From NCBI RefSeq assembly GCF_964656455.1, contig NC_135719.1, positions 74,260,783 through 74,324,782 on the forward strand: a stretch of 64,000 nucleotides of DNA, written 5' to 3'. Shown piece after piece: positions 1-11,680 of this stretch (position 1 is the stretch's first letter; each line of letters starts with the position of its first letter). The notes beneath the pieces are model-generated. The model was not told the origin of the DNA, did no database searches, and worked only from the letters and a program-made list of their open reading frames with translations. A program made the translations under genes and the position numbers. This stretch comes from Halichoerus grypus (taxonomy: Eukaryota; Chordata; Mammalia; Carnivora; Phocidae).

Positions 1-274
1 TTTAATTAAATCAAATCTTTACTAATGAGTAAACTTTCAAGCTCCTATAATGCCAGACATATTCAGTTCACGGTGAAGAAGTGCATTGACCTTTTCAATC
101 TGCTGTTTCATTTAAATAATTTAGACCGTTTTCTTTTTTCTAAGCAATTTAGGCAAAAAAGCAGGATGCTGCTCCTGAAAAGAATGGTCAGTAATTGCAA
201 CTATGAGTCAATAGCGCATATAATCCTGCTGTTTTCCTCCTTATTGGAGAAGGATCTTACTGGTCTCCCTAATG

Positions 275-375
275 TATTAGTCCATTAATGAACATATTTA
301 TTGAGTGTCTTTTATGTGCAGAGCATTGCAATAGTTATAATGGGTGATACAAATAGTTATTATATGTTCTCCACC
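275..375 (-). repeat. L2 3' end fragment
   Basis: The text 'atttattgagtgtctttta' then 'tgtgcagagcattgcaat' matches the reverse complement of the L2 LINE 3' end (the ...gctcaataaatatt... block). It is strongly diverged, as expected for an ancient copy. Confidence 0.5.
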
Positions 376-739
376 TTGGGACGTCTTCCATAGGTGTTAG
401 AAAATTAACATCTACATAATAAGCGTTAGCTATCAGCACAAGGCAGGACTGAGAACTACAGAACGGGTAGAGGAAACCTCGAAGACCATAAGCATTTCTA
501 CATAACCACTCACCTGTGGGGAGGTTGAACAATCCATCAGGGGCTTCATGAAAACTTGGTTTTATTCTCATCTTAGCTTTCTCCTGTCTACAAAAAGAAA
601 TTGTTTATGTTCAAAGCTACTCAACTTTCATGGCTTACATAATATATTGTGACTTTGTGAGCTAAGTATCATGGCAAGGCCAGCTTCTCTGACTACACTC
701 TTCTCAGGGCTTTACATACTAAGGACTAGCAGACTCCTC
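376..739. other. Unique sequence, nothing recognised
   Basis: AT-rich non-coding DNA with no repeat I recognise. The minus-strand frame here has no familiar motif. The first 274 bases of the window are likewise unassigned. Confidence 0.4.
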
Positions 740-1116
740 TCGCCAGCACTGCCTTCCCTTCGACCTCCAGACAAAACTTTTTGGCTGTGAACTTGAGACC
801 TGCACTTGGTTGTATTCTAGGAGGCACCTTGAACCTAATACATCCAAATCAGAACTCTAGATTTCTACCCCATCCCAGTCTTCACTACCATCACAAGCCT
901 CCCTCAGCTCTGTGAATGGTATCACCATCTAACCACCTGATCAAGTAAAAGCACTAGAAGTCATCCTCGAGGTTTTTTCTTTTTCTCCTCACTGTTCTTT
1001 CCTTTTGCCTGTCCAATTATCCCCAAGTCCCCTATGTCTTAGTTCCCAACTATACCCTTTGTCTATCCCACGTCTACAATTCTGGCCTAAGCTACCATCA
1101 TTCTTTGCCTGGTCTT
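740..1116 (+). repeat. L2 LINE, 5' part of a split copy
   Basis: Phrases such as 'ggaggcaccttgaaccta' and 'ctgtgaatggtatcacca', and 'catcctcgaggt', follow the order of the L2 ORF2 3' region in sense orientation. The copy is interrupted at about 1117 by an L1 and resumes at about 1571. Confidence 0.7.
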
Positions 1117-1570
1117 TTATTTTTTTTAAACTAATTTTTTTTTATTGTGGTTATTATACCCCAAATTGACCATTTCAACCATTTTTAAGTGCACAGTTCA
1201 GTGGCACTAAGCACATTCCCATTGTTATACAACCATCACCACCATCCATCTCCAGAACTTTTCCATCTTCATAAACTGAAGCTCTGTACCCGTTAAGTAA
1301 GTCCCTACTCTCCCCTCCCATAGCTTCTGGCAGAATCATTCTACTCTTGGTCTCTGTGAATGTGACTACTCTAGGTACTTCGTGCAAGTGGAAAGTGTAA
1401 GTGTAAGGGGTCCTCGAGTTTCATCTAGGTTGTAGCAGGTGTCAGAATTTCCTTCCTTTAGGAGACAGAATAATATCCCACTGTATGTATATACCCCATT
1501 TTGCTCGTCCAGTCGTCCATTAATGGACACTTGGGTTACTTCAACCTTTTAATATTGTGAATAATGCTGC
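1117..1570 (-). repeat. L1 (L1MA/L1MB-type) 3' fragment nested in L2
   Basis: The plus strand shows 'gtgcacagttcagtggcact', 'caaccatcaccaccatcc', 'tccattaatggacacttggg' and 'ttgtgaataatgctgc', the reverse complement of the 3' region of a mammalian L1. It begins with a T-rich tract, which is the poly(A) tail of the minus-strand element. Flanking 'ttctttgcctggtct' (1101) and 'ttcttgcctgatct' (1571) look like a decayed target-site duplication. Confidence 0.8.
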
Positions 1571-2070
1571 TTCTTGCCTGATCTTGGCTTCTTCTCTTTT
1601 CCCCTAAAACCTCTTTGCCTCCTAGCAGCTAAAGTAATCTTTTAACCATTTAAATCAGTTCATGCCACTTTTCTGCTTAGTATCTTCCAGGGCTTTCAGC
1701 TGTGCTCAGTGAAATCTCAACACCTTGCCACACGGTCTTGCCCCTAGCTCTGTTTCCTCCCTGTCCCTCTGTGCTCACTCTATCCGGCCACAGGCCTACC
1801 TGTCATTTTGAAACAGGGCAGACTGTTCTTGTCTCAGGGCCTTTGCCCTCTGCCTGAGTTTTGCAGAAATAGCTCCTTCGTCTCATTTAGTTCTTTGCTG
1901 TAGGTCACCTTCTGCGGACACATAATCTAAGCTAATGTGCCTGCTCTCCCAACCACATTGCTATCTGTCACATCTCCCTATTTTTTTTCCCCCACAGCAC
2001 TTATCACTATTGAAAATTGATATGCTCATTTATTGATTTACTTATTTATTTTCGGTCTCATTTTCCTATG
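1571..2070 (+). repeat. L2 LINE, 3' part of the split copy
   Basis: Continues the L2 broken at 1116: 'ctaaagtaatcttttaa' ... 'ctcagggcctttgccctctg' ... 'agcacttatcactatt' ... 'tttatttatt' keep L2 consensus order in sense. The final ...caataaatatt... end is missing. Confidence 0.75.
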
Positions 2071-3832
2071 TGCCACCATGCCGCTACTGACCCGTGGATA
2101 GGAAAATGACCACTGCAATTGGAGAAATGTAAAAGGAGGGAATTTCACAATTATAAAGTCAGTTGGCTGCTTTAAAAAAAAAAAAAAAACCAAATCCTTC
2201 TGTGGTCTAGTATACTAATTTTCCAAATACCATGCCTAAGCATTTACAAAAGGGCATATCCGACTTCAACAACTGAATGCTCTGTGATTATGGTGTCTGT
2301 GCTATAATCGTATGTTGCTGACAAATTGAGACCAAACATCTGAAAAGTGAGAATGTCCCTTGGAAGTACTTAAGACATAACAGATCAATAGATTTGGAGA
2401 GACCTGTCAAAATCAGTGTGTAATTTGTATTAAATGATTGTGGACACTCATAGATGCTACCTATAGATCCCTGCTGGTATTGACCATATCCTGCTGTCAG
2501 GGGAAAAAATTGTGCATAGGCTCTTAAAGTATGTGCATTTACAATTCATTCATATGTATGGTAAAATATTAGACGGTATTAGTAAAGTATATTAAATATT
2601 AGTAAAATTAAGGGGTTTTTTGAGGTTAAAAAATAAAGAGGCTCCAATATACTTTTCCTGTATATCCTCTGGAATGAATGCCTCTCACTCTTGAGTCCAC
2701 TGGCCGGATCATGGACCATGAAGTGGGTCAATAGCAAAGCTCTGCTCACTGTCACTGATCAATCTTCCATCAATAGACTTTGTGGGGGGAGAGAACAAGT
2801 CAGCAGCTGCTGTTTCTCCTTGAAATGCACAGACAGCCCTCTCTGGTCTCTGGTATAATCTACTAGTTTTTGTTGAAGTTATTCATATTCTAGAGTTAGT
2901 TTTCCTTCACATCCTCCTGATGGATACAATAACCTCTGCCCCCCCACCTTTTTTTAAGTCAAAAGAGACTTTCCTTTCCAGATGACACTATGCAAAGTTT
3001 TCATCCTGCTTATCAGTGACTCGGATATACCCTCACTGGATAATATTTAGCTCATACTTTACTATACTTAAAATTAATGTAGAGACATTTAAACGAATGG
3101 CTTTCAGAATAAGAATATTTTGTATTAAGAGATTAGTCAAAAGAAACATCTATACAATAGTTTCGTCCATTGTTTATAAATGTGTTCTAATAAATAGGGT
3201 TAGCTTTACTTAAGAAATAGGGAAGTATAAGGGGCATTTTCTTTTTATTGCATTGTAGTGTACTGTAAGTTGCTAAGGTTTGGTGAAAGTCAAGGTCCTT
3301 GGGGATGTTTGGGATAGCAACAGTCATTTGCTCAATGCATTGATTTTCTAGTTATGGTCTTTAAAAACAGAGAAAAATTAGATTCTTCACCACATAGCAT
3401 TTGAATTATTACTCTGTAACCATTGCCTGAATAGTTTCCACCACATTGAGTATTTTCTTCTCCCAGAAGTTTGTGTCAAAGAGTCAAGTCGCACCAAGTC
3501 AGTTGAGTCAAGCCACGCCAAGTGGACCAAGAGAAGAAAAAGCAAACTGCCTTCATGGGAGCAGGCCTGTTCTTGGCTTGGTCTCTAATCAGCATGTGGC
3601 CTCCTGCAGGTCACCTTACTGCTCTAGTATGGCTGTTTTCTATCTGTTAAATGGACACAGCAATTCCTGTTCTCCTGTACATTTTTAGGAAGTGCCTTAG
3701 CTTTGTAGGAAGATGTACGGAAAGGACTATGTAAATGAAGAGATTTTTCACTCAAAGTTGCTCATATTTGAAGTATTACTATGCAAATTAATCTCACATT
3801 TTTAAAGCCCCTTTTCTTTATCTACTGCTATT
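2071..3832. other. Unique non-coding sequence
   Basis: No repeat or gene recognised apart from a 17-base A run near 2174. Short frames at 3016-3213 and 3446-3688 show no recognised domain. Confidence 0.45.
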
Positions 3833-3847
3833 TTTATTCCTATTTTT

Positions 3848-4049
3848 AAAAAGATTTTATTTGAGCGAGAGCAAGAGAGCGAGCGAGAGAGCGCATGCGC
3901 GCACATGCAGCGGGGAGGGGCAGAGGAAGAGGGAGAAGCAGACTCCCCTGTTGAGCAGGGAGCCTGATGCGGGACTCAATCCCAGGACCCCGAGATCATG
4001 ACCTGAGCTGAAGGCAGATGTTCAACTGACTGAGCCACCCAGGTGCCCC
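3848..4049 (-). repeat. CAN SINE (SINEC, tRNA-Lys derived)
   Basis: Reverse complement of a carnivore SINE: tail 'aaaaagattttattt' on the left, purine-rich body, 'gatcatgacctgagctgaag' and the tRNA-derived head 'tgactgagccacccaggtg' on the right. Target-site duplications tttattcctattttt (3833) and tttattcccattttt (4050) bound it with one mismatch. Confidence 0.93.
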
Positions 4050-4183
4050 TTTATTCCCATTTTTCAAGCAAACTTTTCACTAATAGTTTTAGACTTACAG
4101 AAAAGTTGTGAAGATAGCAGAGTTCCTATATACACCATATCCAGTTTCCTCTTTTATAAACATTTAAGATTAGTATTTTACCC

Positions 4184-4394
4184 GTTTTTTTCTTTTCTTT
4201 TTTTTGGAAGAGAGAGAGGGCGAGAGTGAGCATGCGAGCTGGGGGGTGGGGAGGGGCAGGGAGAGGGAGCGTGACAGAGAATCTAAAGTGGGCTCCACAC
4301 CCACCTGACTCCAGGCTCCATCTCACAACCCTGAGATTATGACCAGAGCTGAAACCAAGAGTCAGATGCTTAACCGACTGTGCCACTAGGCACA
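4184..4394 (-). repeat. CAN SINE, diverged
   Basis: Starts with a T-rich tract and a (GA)n body and ends 'cttaaccgactgtgccacta'. It carries 'gagctgaaaccaagagtcag', a diagnostic spelling of an older SINEC subfamily. Clear duplications were not found. Confidence 0.85.
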
Positions 4395-4559
4395 TTTTAT
4401 CCAATTTTAATCACTAAAATAAATATTCTATATGCTCAAGTTCTAAAAAGTAGATGTGGGATACCATGCTTCCTTTTCTGTGATCTTAGCTTTCCCCTCC
4501 TCTTGCAATGGAAAATAGTGTATTTGCTGTAAATAGATGTATCAATCATAACATTTTTG

Positions 4560-4800
4560 GCTTCAAGTAACAGAAAAGTCTGACTCAATTGGCTTAAGGA
4601 ATGAAGAAAATTTGTTAGCTGGGATAACAGGAGGTGTGGAGGTGGGGCGGTTCTAAGATTGATTCAGGAATTCAGTGATGTCACCAGAGCCAGGCTTTTC
4701 CCGATTCTCCCTCATCAGGCTCAGCGTTGGCCTGTCTGCAGTCCAGCACCGCTCCTGGTGGCCGGATGGCTGCAACTGGTCGTGCATCTCAACCAGATAG
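4560..4800. repeat. Probable ancient interspersed repeat, family not assigned
   Basis: 'aagtaacagaaaagtctgac', 'tcaattggcttaaggaa', 'gtgatgtcaccagagccagg' and 'ggtggccggatggctgcaac' recur in similar order in the stretches near 8310-8480 and 61735-61950. That argues for three copies of one old dispersed family. I cannot name it with confidence. Confidence 0.5.
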
Positions 4801-4840
4801 CACCATTAGAAAAAGGGCTCTTTCTTCTTTTGTGATTTTT

Positions 4841-5029
4841 TTTTTTTAAAGATTTTATTTATTTGACAGAGAGAGACAGTGAGAGAGGGAACACAAGCAG
4901 ACGGAGTGGGAGAGGGAGAAGCAGGCTTCCCACAGAGCAGGCAGCCCGATGCGGGGCTCGATCCCAGGACCCCGGGATCAAGACCTGAGCCGAAGGCAGA
5001 TGCCCAAAGACTGAGCCACCCAGGTGCCC
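4841..5029 (-). repeat. CAN SINE with intact target-site duplication
   Basis: T run then 'aaagattttatttatttgac', the 'gggaacacaagcag' body and the head 'actgagccacccaggtgccc'. Identical 13-bp duplications ttttgtgattttt flank it at 4828-4840 and 5033-5045, so the insertion is fairly recent. Confidence 0.95.
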
Positions 5030-5831
5030 TTATTTTGTGATTTTTGATCAGCAAGGAAATCCAAACACTTTGCCACAAACCCTTCAGTAGTCTTTCTCTC
5101 CATTGTCTTTGGTTCCATTGCATCCTGTGTCCAGGCCTACACCGGTCACTCGTAAGAGAGCAGGGAGCGTGGTTGTGCCATGAATGGCTTAGAGTAATCA
5201 TGACATGCCTCTTTGGGCTGGGACTGGGGTTCTCTTCTCCTGAGGAAGTATATAGCCATCTAGCGGACAGTGGACACCTGAACAAAAAGGAGGCATGGTG
5301 GTGGTGGTGGTGAATGATTATTGGGTAAGCAACAAACAAAGGCAACTACAACAGAGATTATTACCCTTGCATCATAATGGTGAGCGGAAGAAATTTAATA
5401 AAATAACTAACACTAGATGTTTATTACATACCAGTTATTATTCTAAGATAGAAAATCATTAAGTCATTTTTAACATACTTTAAAGTAACAATGATTTGGG
5501 GATCCAATATGGGTATGAGGGCTCTTTAAAATTTGCATAGCTGCCTTTTACAAATTCTGAGACAATATATACCCCTAAATATTTGTTGAGATGTACTGAA
5601 TATTTTGTCCAGAGCTCTGAAGAGGTATTTTTGCTTCTTTTTGTTTGAATGTGATTTACTCTTCTAAATTTTGACTTTAAAAAATGTATACATACTTCAA
5701 GTAGAGTTAGTATAGATAAGATACATAATATTTTATAGATAATAAATTGAATCAGGTAGAAGTTTAACTTACCAAATTTCAGCACATTACCAACATTTGA
5801 AGAACTCATTTGAAATTATTTAGAAAAAAAT
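5030..5831. other. Unique AT-rich sequence with a GGT run
   Basis: No gene seen. A short (GGT)n microsatellite sits near 5296-5313; in other frames it produces the poly-His and poly-Trp peptides of spurious reading frames. Confidence 0.5.
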
Positions 5832-6010
5832 TTTTTTAAAGATTTTATGTGACAGAGTGTGAGCCCAAGTAGGGGGAGCAGGCAGAGAGAGAGGGAGAAG
5901 CAGACTCCCCTTGAGCAGGGAGCCCAACGTGAGGCTCGATCCCAGGACCCTGGGATCATGACCTGAGCTGAAGGCAGATGCTTAACCGACTGAGCCACCC
6001 AGGTGGCCCT
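5832..6010 (-). repeat. CAN SINE
   Basis: 'ttttttaaagattttatgtg' at the left, 'gagaagcagactccccttga' body and 'cttaaccgactgagccaccc' head at the right, all reverse complement. The (GA) tract is short. Confidence 0.93.
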
Positions 6011-6049
6011 GTCCATTCTAAGTTGATGAAATTTAGTTTATTGCTAGCT

Positions 6050-6625
6050 TTTGGCAATTATGAATAACTGCTATGATTGATCATAAAGAGGTTTCTGTGA
6101 AAACACTAGTCTTCATTTCTCTTGGGTAAATGTCTAGGAGTGGAATTGCTGGGTTATATGGTGTGCATTTAATTTTACAAGAGATTGCCAAATTGTTCAA
6201 CCAAGGGGCTATGCCGTTTTGCATTTCCAGCAGCGCTGTGGAAGAGTTTCAGTTCCTCCACAATCTCCCTCAATATTTGGTCGTGTCAGTTTTTTATTTG
6301 AGCTATTCTGATAGGTGTGTAGTGGTAGCTCATGTGATTTTCAATTGTACTTTCCTAATGATGAGTGTTGAACATCCTTTCACATGCTTATTGGGTATCT
6401 CTTCATTGGTGAAAGGACTGCTCAAATCTCTTCCCAATTTTTTTATGGAGTCATTTTCCTAGTATTGAGTTCTGAGAGTTATAAAATATTAGAGATAGGA
6501 GTTCTTGTCAGATAGGACTAGCAAATATTTTATTCTAGTCTGTGGCTTATGCTTTCATTTTCTTTACCATGTCTTTAGAAGATTAATCTATTCTTAAGAT
6601 TCAAAATTTTTATGTTTGAGGTCTG
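6050..6625 (-). repeat. L1M ORF2/3' region, antisense
   Basis: 'taggagtggaattgctgggt', 'ccaaattgttcaaccaaggg', 'tgataggtgtgtagtggta', 'cttattgggtatctcttcat' and 'tctgtggcttatgctttcat' follow the order of the reverse complement of an old L1 ORF2 3' half. The 110-residue plus-strand frame at 6130-6462 is a by-product of this. Confidence 0.85.
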
Positions 6626-7464
6626 GGGAAAATAAAAACAATTTATGTTCATTCTTGCTTGAAGATTGCTTACATGCAGGGTTAACAGTCTTTCGAAAAC
6701 CCAAAAGACCGTGCATTTTCACAATAGATTTTTCTGATATCCTGAAGAAAATGTGAAGCAACAATATTAAGGCTTTCTAGAATACTATAATTATGAGCTA
6801 AGTTACTTATAAAATTCATAATTACCTTTGTCCTGTAGGTTTGCAGCATGATTATTACTTGTAATAGAAAATTAAGCTATAGAACAATGTCCATGAACTT
6901 TTCTTATGGTTCATTATAACACTGTTTTAATGTCAGATGATTCCCCTGCCAAAATTACCAAGAGTGATCCCTGATGAGCCCCTGGAATCAATACTCTTTT
7001 TATACAGTATTTGGAAATTTTGCTGTTTGTTGAGATAGACTAGGCTGATGCTATGGTTACAACCCCCAAATCTCAGTGACTGAGCATGAGCGTTTATTTC
7101 TGACTCTGGGTGGTAGTGGTGGTGGTGTGTGCGTTGTTCTACTTAGGGTCTCAGAGCCCCCGATGGTGGAGACTCAATCTCTAGAATTTTGATTGGCTTG
7201 TACAGCAGGACAAGAGAAAAAATGGAGAATCCTGCAGGGCTTTTCACTGCCTCCCTGACAGAGAGCTCACCCTCTCACCTTTCCTCAGCCAGAGTCGGTA
7301 GCATGGCCCTGTGTAATCACTAGGGAGTCTGGAAAGCGTCCTCTGCTGTCCATTCAAGCAGTTAAGGAGTATCTAATATTGGTGAATACCAGTCATATTT
7401 AACACATATTCTAAAATAGCATAACAGATAAATTAAAATCACATTATTTAGACCTTTTGAGACA
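6626..7464. other. Mostly unique; possible old repeat at 7020-7380
   Basis: The first 400 bases are unassigned. From about 7020, 'ggttacaacccccaaatctc' and 'agtgactgagcatgagcgtt' resemble a common decayed mammalian repeat whose name I cannot give. A (GGT)n/(GT)n run lies at 7110-7132. Confidence 0.35.
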
Positions 7465-7556
7465 GTTCTATTATTTGACTGGCTGGGAAACCCTGGACAA
7501 ATTATTTAACCTCTGTGAGCCTCAATGACTCCATTTGGAAAAGGGGCAATAGTGAT
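7465..7556 (+). repeat. MIR SINE fragment
   Basis: 'ggacaaattatttaacctct' and 'gtgagcctcaatgactcc' match the MIR core (ttacttaacctctctgagcctcag type) in sense orientation. Confidence 0.75.
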
Positions 7557-7745
7557 AGTTAACGTTTATTGAGTGTACTGGGTGCCAGGTCCCGGTAGAA
7601 GCACTCAGTATATGACAGGCTTTGATCTTTGCAACTCAATATGCAGGAAGAACCGTTACAGATGAGGCAAGTGGAGCATGGGGAGCCCAGGTAACCTGCT
7701 GACCCAGACAGCTTGTCACAGTTGCTTCTATGATCGGAAGCCAGT
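7557..7745 (-). repeat. MIR SINE, head-to-head with the previous copy
   Basis: 'aacgtttattgagtgtactg', 'ggtgccaggtcccgg', 'acagatgaggcaagtgg' and 'gcttgtcacag' are the reverse complement of MIR. It directly abuts the sense MIR at 7465-7556. Confidence 0.75.
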
Positions 7746-8310
7746 GCTGCTGGGCTCCATGATTAGGCTCTATTTTCTCTTTTGTAGGTAATCATACCTG
7801 TATGAGGTGCGTATTAAGTGCCCAGCACACTAGACACGGTCCTTGTCATTGTAACGGTTTCGATGTGCTGGCAAAGCTAGGGAAATTCAGCTCATGTATT
7901 CATTTGAATCGTTCAGTAAAAATGGTGTTGTTTTGTCAGGGCGGGGAGTGGAGGGGGAGGTGGGAAAAATAAGTGTGTGTGGCGAAGAGTTTCTATCCAC
8001 AGTTCTCATTTTAACGATGATGTCCCTGGAGGCTTCAGTTCTAGCAGAGACACCGGACAGATTTTTCAGAGAGTTCTACAATATGATGTATTTGCTGGGG
8101 GTGCTACATGGTCAATTGCTGGGTTGTCCCCTCTGAGGGGAAGTAGCTTCCATCCTAGCCCTCTTAAGAGTTATATCCTGCTTAGGGCTCAGTGTTTCTG
8201 GGTGGGTCTTGAGCAATCAGCAACTTTGTTAGATATTTCAACCACATTTCTCTGACAGTACATGTAAGAAATCACCAAGAGCCCTATCTAAGAAATCAAA
8301 AAATTCCCTT
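7746..8310. other. Unique sequence, nothing recognised
   Basis: GC-moderate unique DNA. Overlapping frames at 7894-8136 and 7977-8255 are uncharacterised and probably chance. Confidence 0.4.
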
Positions 8311-8560
8311 GTCAGTTAGGGATGCTTTTGGATACAAGTAACAGAATACCTAAGAGGTGCCAGTTGTAACAAGAACTTGGCAGTGCTGACCCAGGCTCAG
8401 TGGCTTCTTTTCTTCACCCAGGCTCTGGTGCTTTCTTTGACTTTTCCTTATGGTCACAAGATGGCTACCATAGCTCCCACCATCCCATCCTTACATCTAA
8501 AGAAAAAGGATGGCAGAAAAGGGGGTTTCCTTTCATCAGGGGAGAAAAGATTTCTCTGAA
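8311..8560. repeat. Probable ancient interspersed repeat, family not assigned
   Basis: 'ttggatacaagtaacagaat', 'acccaggctcagtggcttc', 'acaagatggctaccatagct' and 'aagaaaaaggatggcag' resemble in order the stretches at 4560-4800 and 61735-61990, suggesting one dispersed family. Confidence 0.45.
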
Positions 8561-8697
8561 ACTTCACAATAGGTGTTTCCTTGCCGCTCACTGGTTCCAG
8601 TGGTGTTGCAAGCTCATCCCTGGACCGGTCCACCGGTGCTCCGATAAAGCATCTGCCTCCAGCTCTTGATAAAAATTGTACTGTTAGAAAGGATGAA

Positions 8698-8732
8698 GGA
8701 GTGTGTGTGTGTGCATGTGTATGTTCGTGTAG
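8698..8732. repeat. Imperfect (GT)n microsatellite
   Basis: 'gtgtgtgtgtgtgtgcatgt' continues into 'gtatgttcgtgt'. The pure run is about 15 bases. Confidence 0.7.
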
Positions 8733-8809
8733 ACAATCAGTTTTGTTTGCCACATATCCTGTCTTACCACATAACCTCTCTCCTATAGGCACCCAAGAAC
8801 AGATCATTT

Positions 8810-9011
8810 AAAAGATTTTATTTGACAGAGAGACAGAGAGAGCAAGCAAGCGAGCGCACGCACGCACAAGCAGGGGGAGTGCAGGCAGAGGCAGAGGGAG
8901 AAGCAGGCTCCACTGAGCAGACAGCCTGACGTGGGGCTCGATCCCAGGACCCTGGAATCATGACCTGAGCCATAGGCAGCTGTTTAACCTACTGAGCCAC
9001 TCAGGCGCCCC
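8810..9011 (-). repeat. CAN SINE
   Basis: 'aaagattttatttgacagag' at left, (CG/CA)-rich 'gcgcacgcacgcacaagcag' and head 'ctgagccactcaggcgcccc' at right. Duplications aagaacagatcattt (8795) and aagaacaaatgattt (9012) differ at two bases. Confidence 0.94.
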
Positions 9012-9407
9012 AAGAACAAATGATTTCTTGTAAGAATTTTTATCCTGAGGGCCTGTTAGCCTCTCTGGAATGGACCCCAGCCACCACGCCCCCCCAGGGT
9101 GGCAACATTACCTCCTACTCGAGATGGGAAGGGCCAATCAGGCCATCTCTGGTGAGCCTCCAATTTCAGCATATGGGGAGTTATGGTTTCCATAGCAGGG
9201 AAGATGCCCTTCCTCATCCCATCTCTAGCTATCTCAACAAATGCTTCCATGCTAGATAAGAAGGAATGAACTGACTATTTTGATGACTGTGTAATTTGAC
9301 TTCAGTGAGCTACAAACTCAGATCAATTTTAGGTAATATAAGATCAAGCCATTTCAGGATCATTGAATCAGGTTCATGTTTTGTTGTTTTCCAGGCTTCC
9401 TATTTTT

Positions 9408-9607
9408 TTTTTTTTTTTTAAAGATTTTATTTATTTATTTGACAGAGAGAGACACAGCGAGAGAGGGAACACAAGCAGGGGGAGTGGGAGAGGGAGAAGC
9501 AGGCTCCCCGCAGAGCAGGGAGCCCGATGCGGGGCTCGATCCCAGGACCCGGGATCATGACCTGAGCCGAAGGCAGACGCTTAACGACTGAGCCACCCAG
9601 GCGCCAC
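9408..9607 (-). repeat. Young CAN SINE with perfect 17-bp duplication
   Basis: T run, 'aaagattttatttatttatt', 'cacagcgagagagggaacac' body and 'gactgagccacccaggcgcc' head. The 17-bp duplication ccaggcttcctattttt occurs identically at 9391-9407 and 9608-9624. This copy is near consensus. Confidence 0.96.
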
Positions 9608-9710
9608 CCAGGCTTCCTATTTTTAATAAGATATGACACCAGGTTGAGTCCAATGCAAATTAATTTGAAATTTTCAAATTCAGTTAATGAGAGCATCTGG
9701 ATTATCTTTA

Positions 9711-9943
9711 TTTATCATCATTATTATTTTTAAAGATTTTATTTATATGAGAGAGAGAGAGAGAGAGCTAGTGTGCGAGTGGGGAGGGGGGGGTTGGGGG
9801 GAGGAGCAGAGGGAGAGAATCTCAAGCAGATTCCCTACGGAGCACAGAGCCCAACCCAGGGCTCAATCCCATGACCCTGAGATCATGACCTGAGCCAAAA
9901 TCAAGAGGCGGATGCTCAACCAACTGAGTCAGCCAGGTGCCCC
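9711..9943 (-). repeat. CAN SINE with (GA)n and G-rich body
   Basis: 'ttttaaagattttatttata' then (GA)9 and a G-rich stretch; head 'ccaactgagtcagccaggtg'. Duplication ctggattatcttta occurs at 9697-9710 and after the head at about 9943. Its 'gagccaaaatcaag' spelling marks an older subfamily. Confidence 0.92.
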
Positions 9944-11503
9944 TGGATTATCTTTAGATCACACAGCCTGTCATGTTAAAATGGGCCCATTACAAAGTCA
10001 TTCTTAAGATCTGTTTATTTTGTTCTGAACTTTCACTATTTGTGAATAAAAAGAGATAGTTTTGTTTTTCAATTCTCCCTTTCATAATTTCTGTAACACA
10101 TGGGAAAGCAAGGGGGCCAGGAGTGTTCTATGAAACTTGCAAATGTTCACCGACTCTTTCCGTTCAGTTCAGTTGTTCTTAGTGGAGGCTAGGGGTGTGG
10201 CAGGAGCAGTCCTGGGGAGCCTCCTGACGCCAAGTTTGAGGTCTCTGTCTTCCGGTGTTCCATCAGATACGACTAACACACTAGGAGAAGACATTCTCAG
10301 GGTGTCGACCACCGGTTAGTCTGGGCAAATGACATTACAATTTCATTTTCATGATTGGATAGATGTACTTTTTTTTTTTTAATTGTTTTTCAGTTTTCTG
10401 ACCAATAGAATGGAGAGAGAAATCATGCTTTTCAGTAAAAGCATTTTTCCAAGTTCTCTTTATTGTTATGAAGAGGTAAGCAACTTCTAACAAAAGCATA
10501 GTTGATTAGTTAACTCCTCTGTTACTGACCTAAGAGCACTTATCCAAGCTGGCAGGGGATTGCAAAGACTCGTTAATTGTTTGCAAAATGCTGTCACGTT
10601 CCCAGGTGAGGGCCACACTCTCCATGCCCAGCATTACTGTTGTAGTGTTTTCCTGTTGCCAAAGACAGTCTGCTCCAGAATCTGCCTCCGACAGGGAGGC
10701 AGGGATACTGGTCTGTTGACAGGGGAGCATCAGTATTTGCTCCGTTGTTTAAAAATTGTTCAGCTTGCCTGTGATCTAATGAGGTTTATTTTTACAGGTG
10801 GTGTGCTGGCAAAAGTCCTCTTTTAAAAAGCCGCCCCAAATAGTGTCACAAACATCAATCAGAGGAAGAATCCAGGAACACACTAGTAATTTCCCCAGAT
10901 TCCTTTTGCTTTGCTTGCTTTGTTTTTCTTTAAAGATCAAATTCAAATAGCATTTTATGCTTTCTTTCACTGAATTAACAGTGGCCCCGAGACTACCTTG
11001 ATCCCCTTAAAGAAACCTTGTCTAGGTAACAAACCTCCACACCTTTCAGGGCTTAGCTGGTGCACAGCGGATTGGGGCCGTCCGTCAGGTGGGTAAGCCC
11101 TGGCTGCTTTCTGGGCCTTTCTGCTGGCCAAGTTGTATTTATGGCAAAGGCTACGGTCCTTATCAAAAGAAACCCAGGCTCATGGCCTCTGAGCTCCTCC
11201 TCCGGAGCAGAAGAATGTTAAACTAGACATCTGTCTGTGAAGACAGTCAACTAAACATATGCCCACTTTCAAAGGAGGGTCTTGTTTTGGCCAGTCTCTT
11301 AAATTTTGGAAAAATGGCTTTTTCTAAATGAGTTTTAGAAAAGCAGTCATAAGCCAAGCTATCCACGTTATACTGATTTCTGCATTACCACAGAAAATGC
11401 ACATTTTTAATGGTGTATATCGTTTATTAAATGGATCCTTCTAGGGCAGTAATATTAATAATTACATAATATATAATAGAATTATAATATGTGATACTAG
11501 TTT
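9944..11503. other. Repeat-poor unique block
   Basis: No transposon recognised over about 1.5 kb. Compositionally mixed, moderately GC around 10.6-10.8 and 11.0-11.2 kb. It could hold regulatory elements of the CDIN1-MEIS2 interval, but nothing in the sequence proves it. Confidence 0.4.
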
Positions 11504-11680
11504 TATTAGGGCGATGATTTATGATGCATTAAGTAGTAATCTTATTTAATCCTCCTAATAGTCCTAGGTGATAGGTATTATTTCATTTCCATGTGACAAA
11601 TGAAGGAACTGAGGGTTTTAGAGAGTTTGCTTATCTGTAAGTGGATAAGCAGGGATTCTAGTCTGTTGTCAAAGCATGTG
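11504..11680 (-). repeat. MIR SINE
   Basis: 'cttatttaatcctcctaata', 'gtgacaaatgaaggaactga' and 'gtggataagcagggattcta' match the reverse complement of MIR. Confidence 0.7.

Noticed and set aside
4806..5345. 179-residue minus-strand frame with a His run
   Set aside because: The His run comes from a (GGT)n microsatellite and most of the rest is a CAN SINE read through. No protein family.
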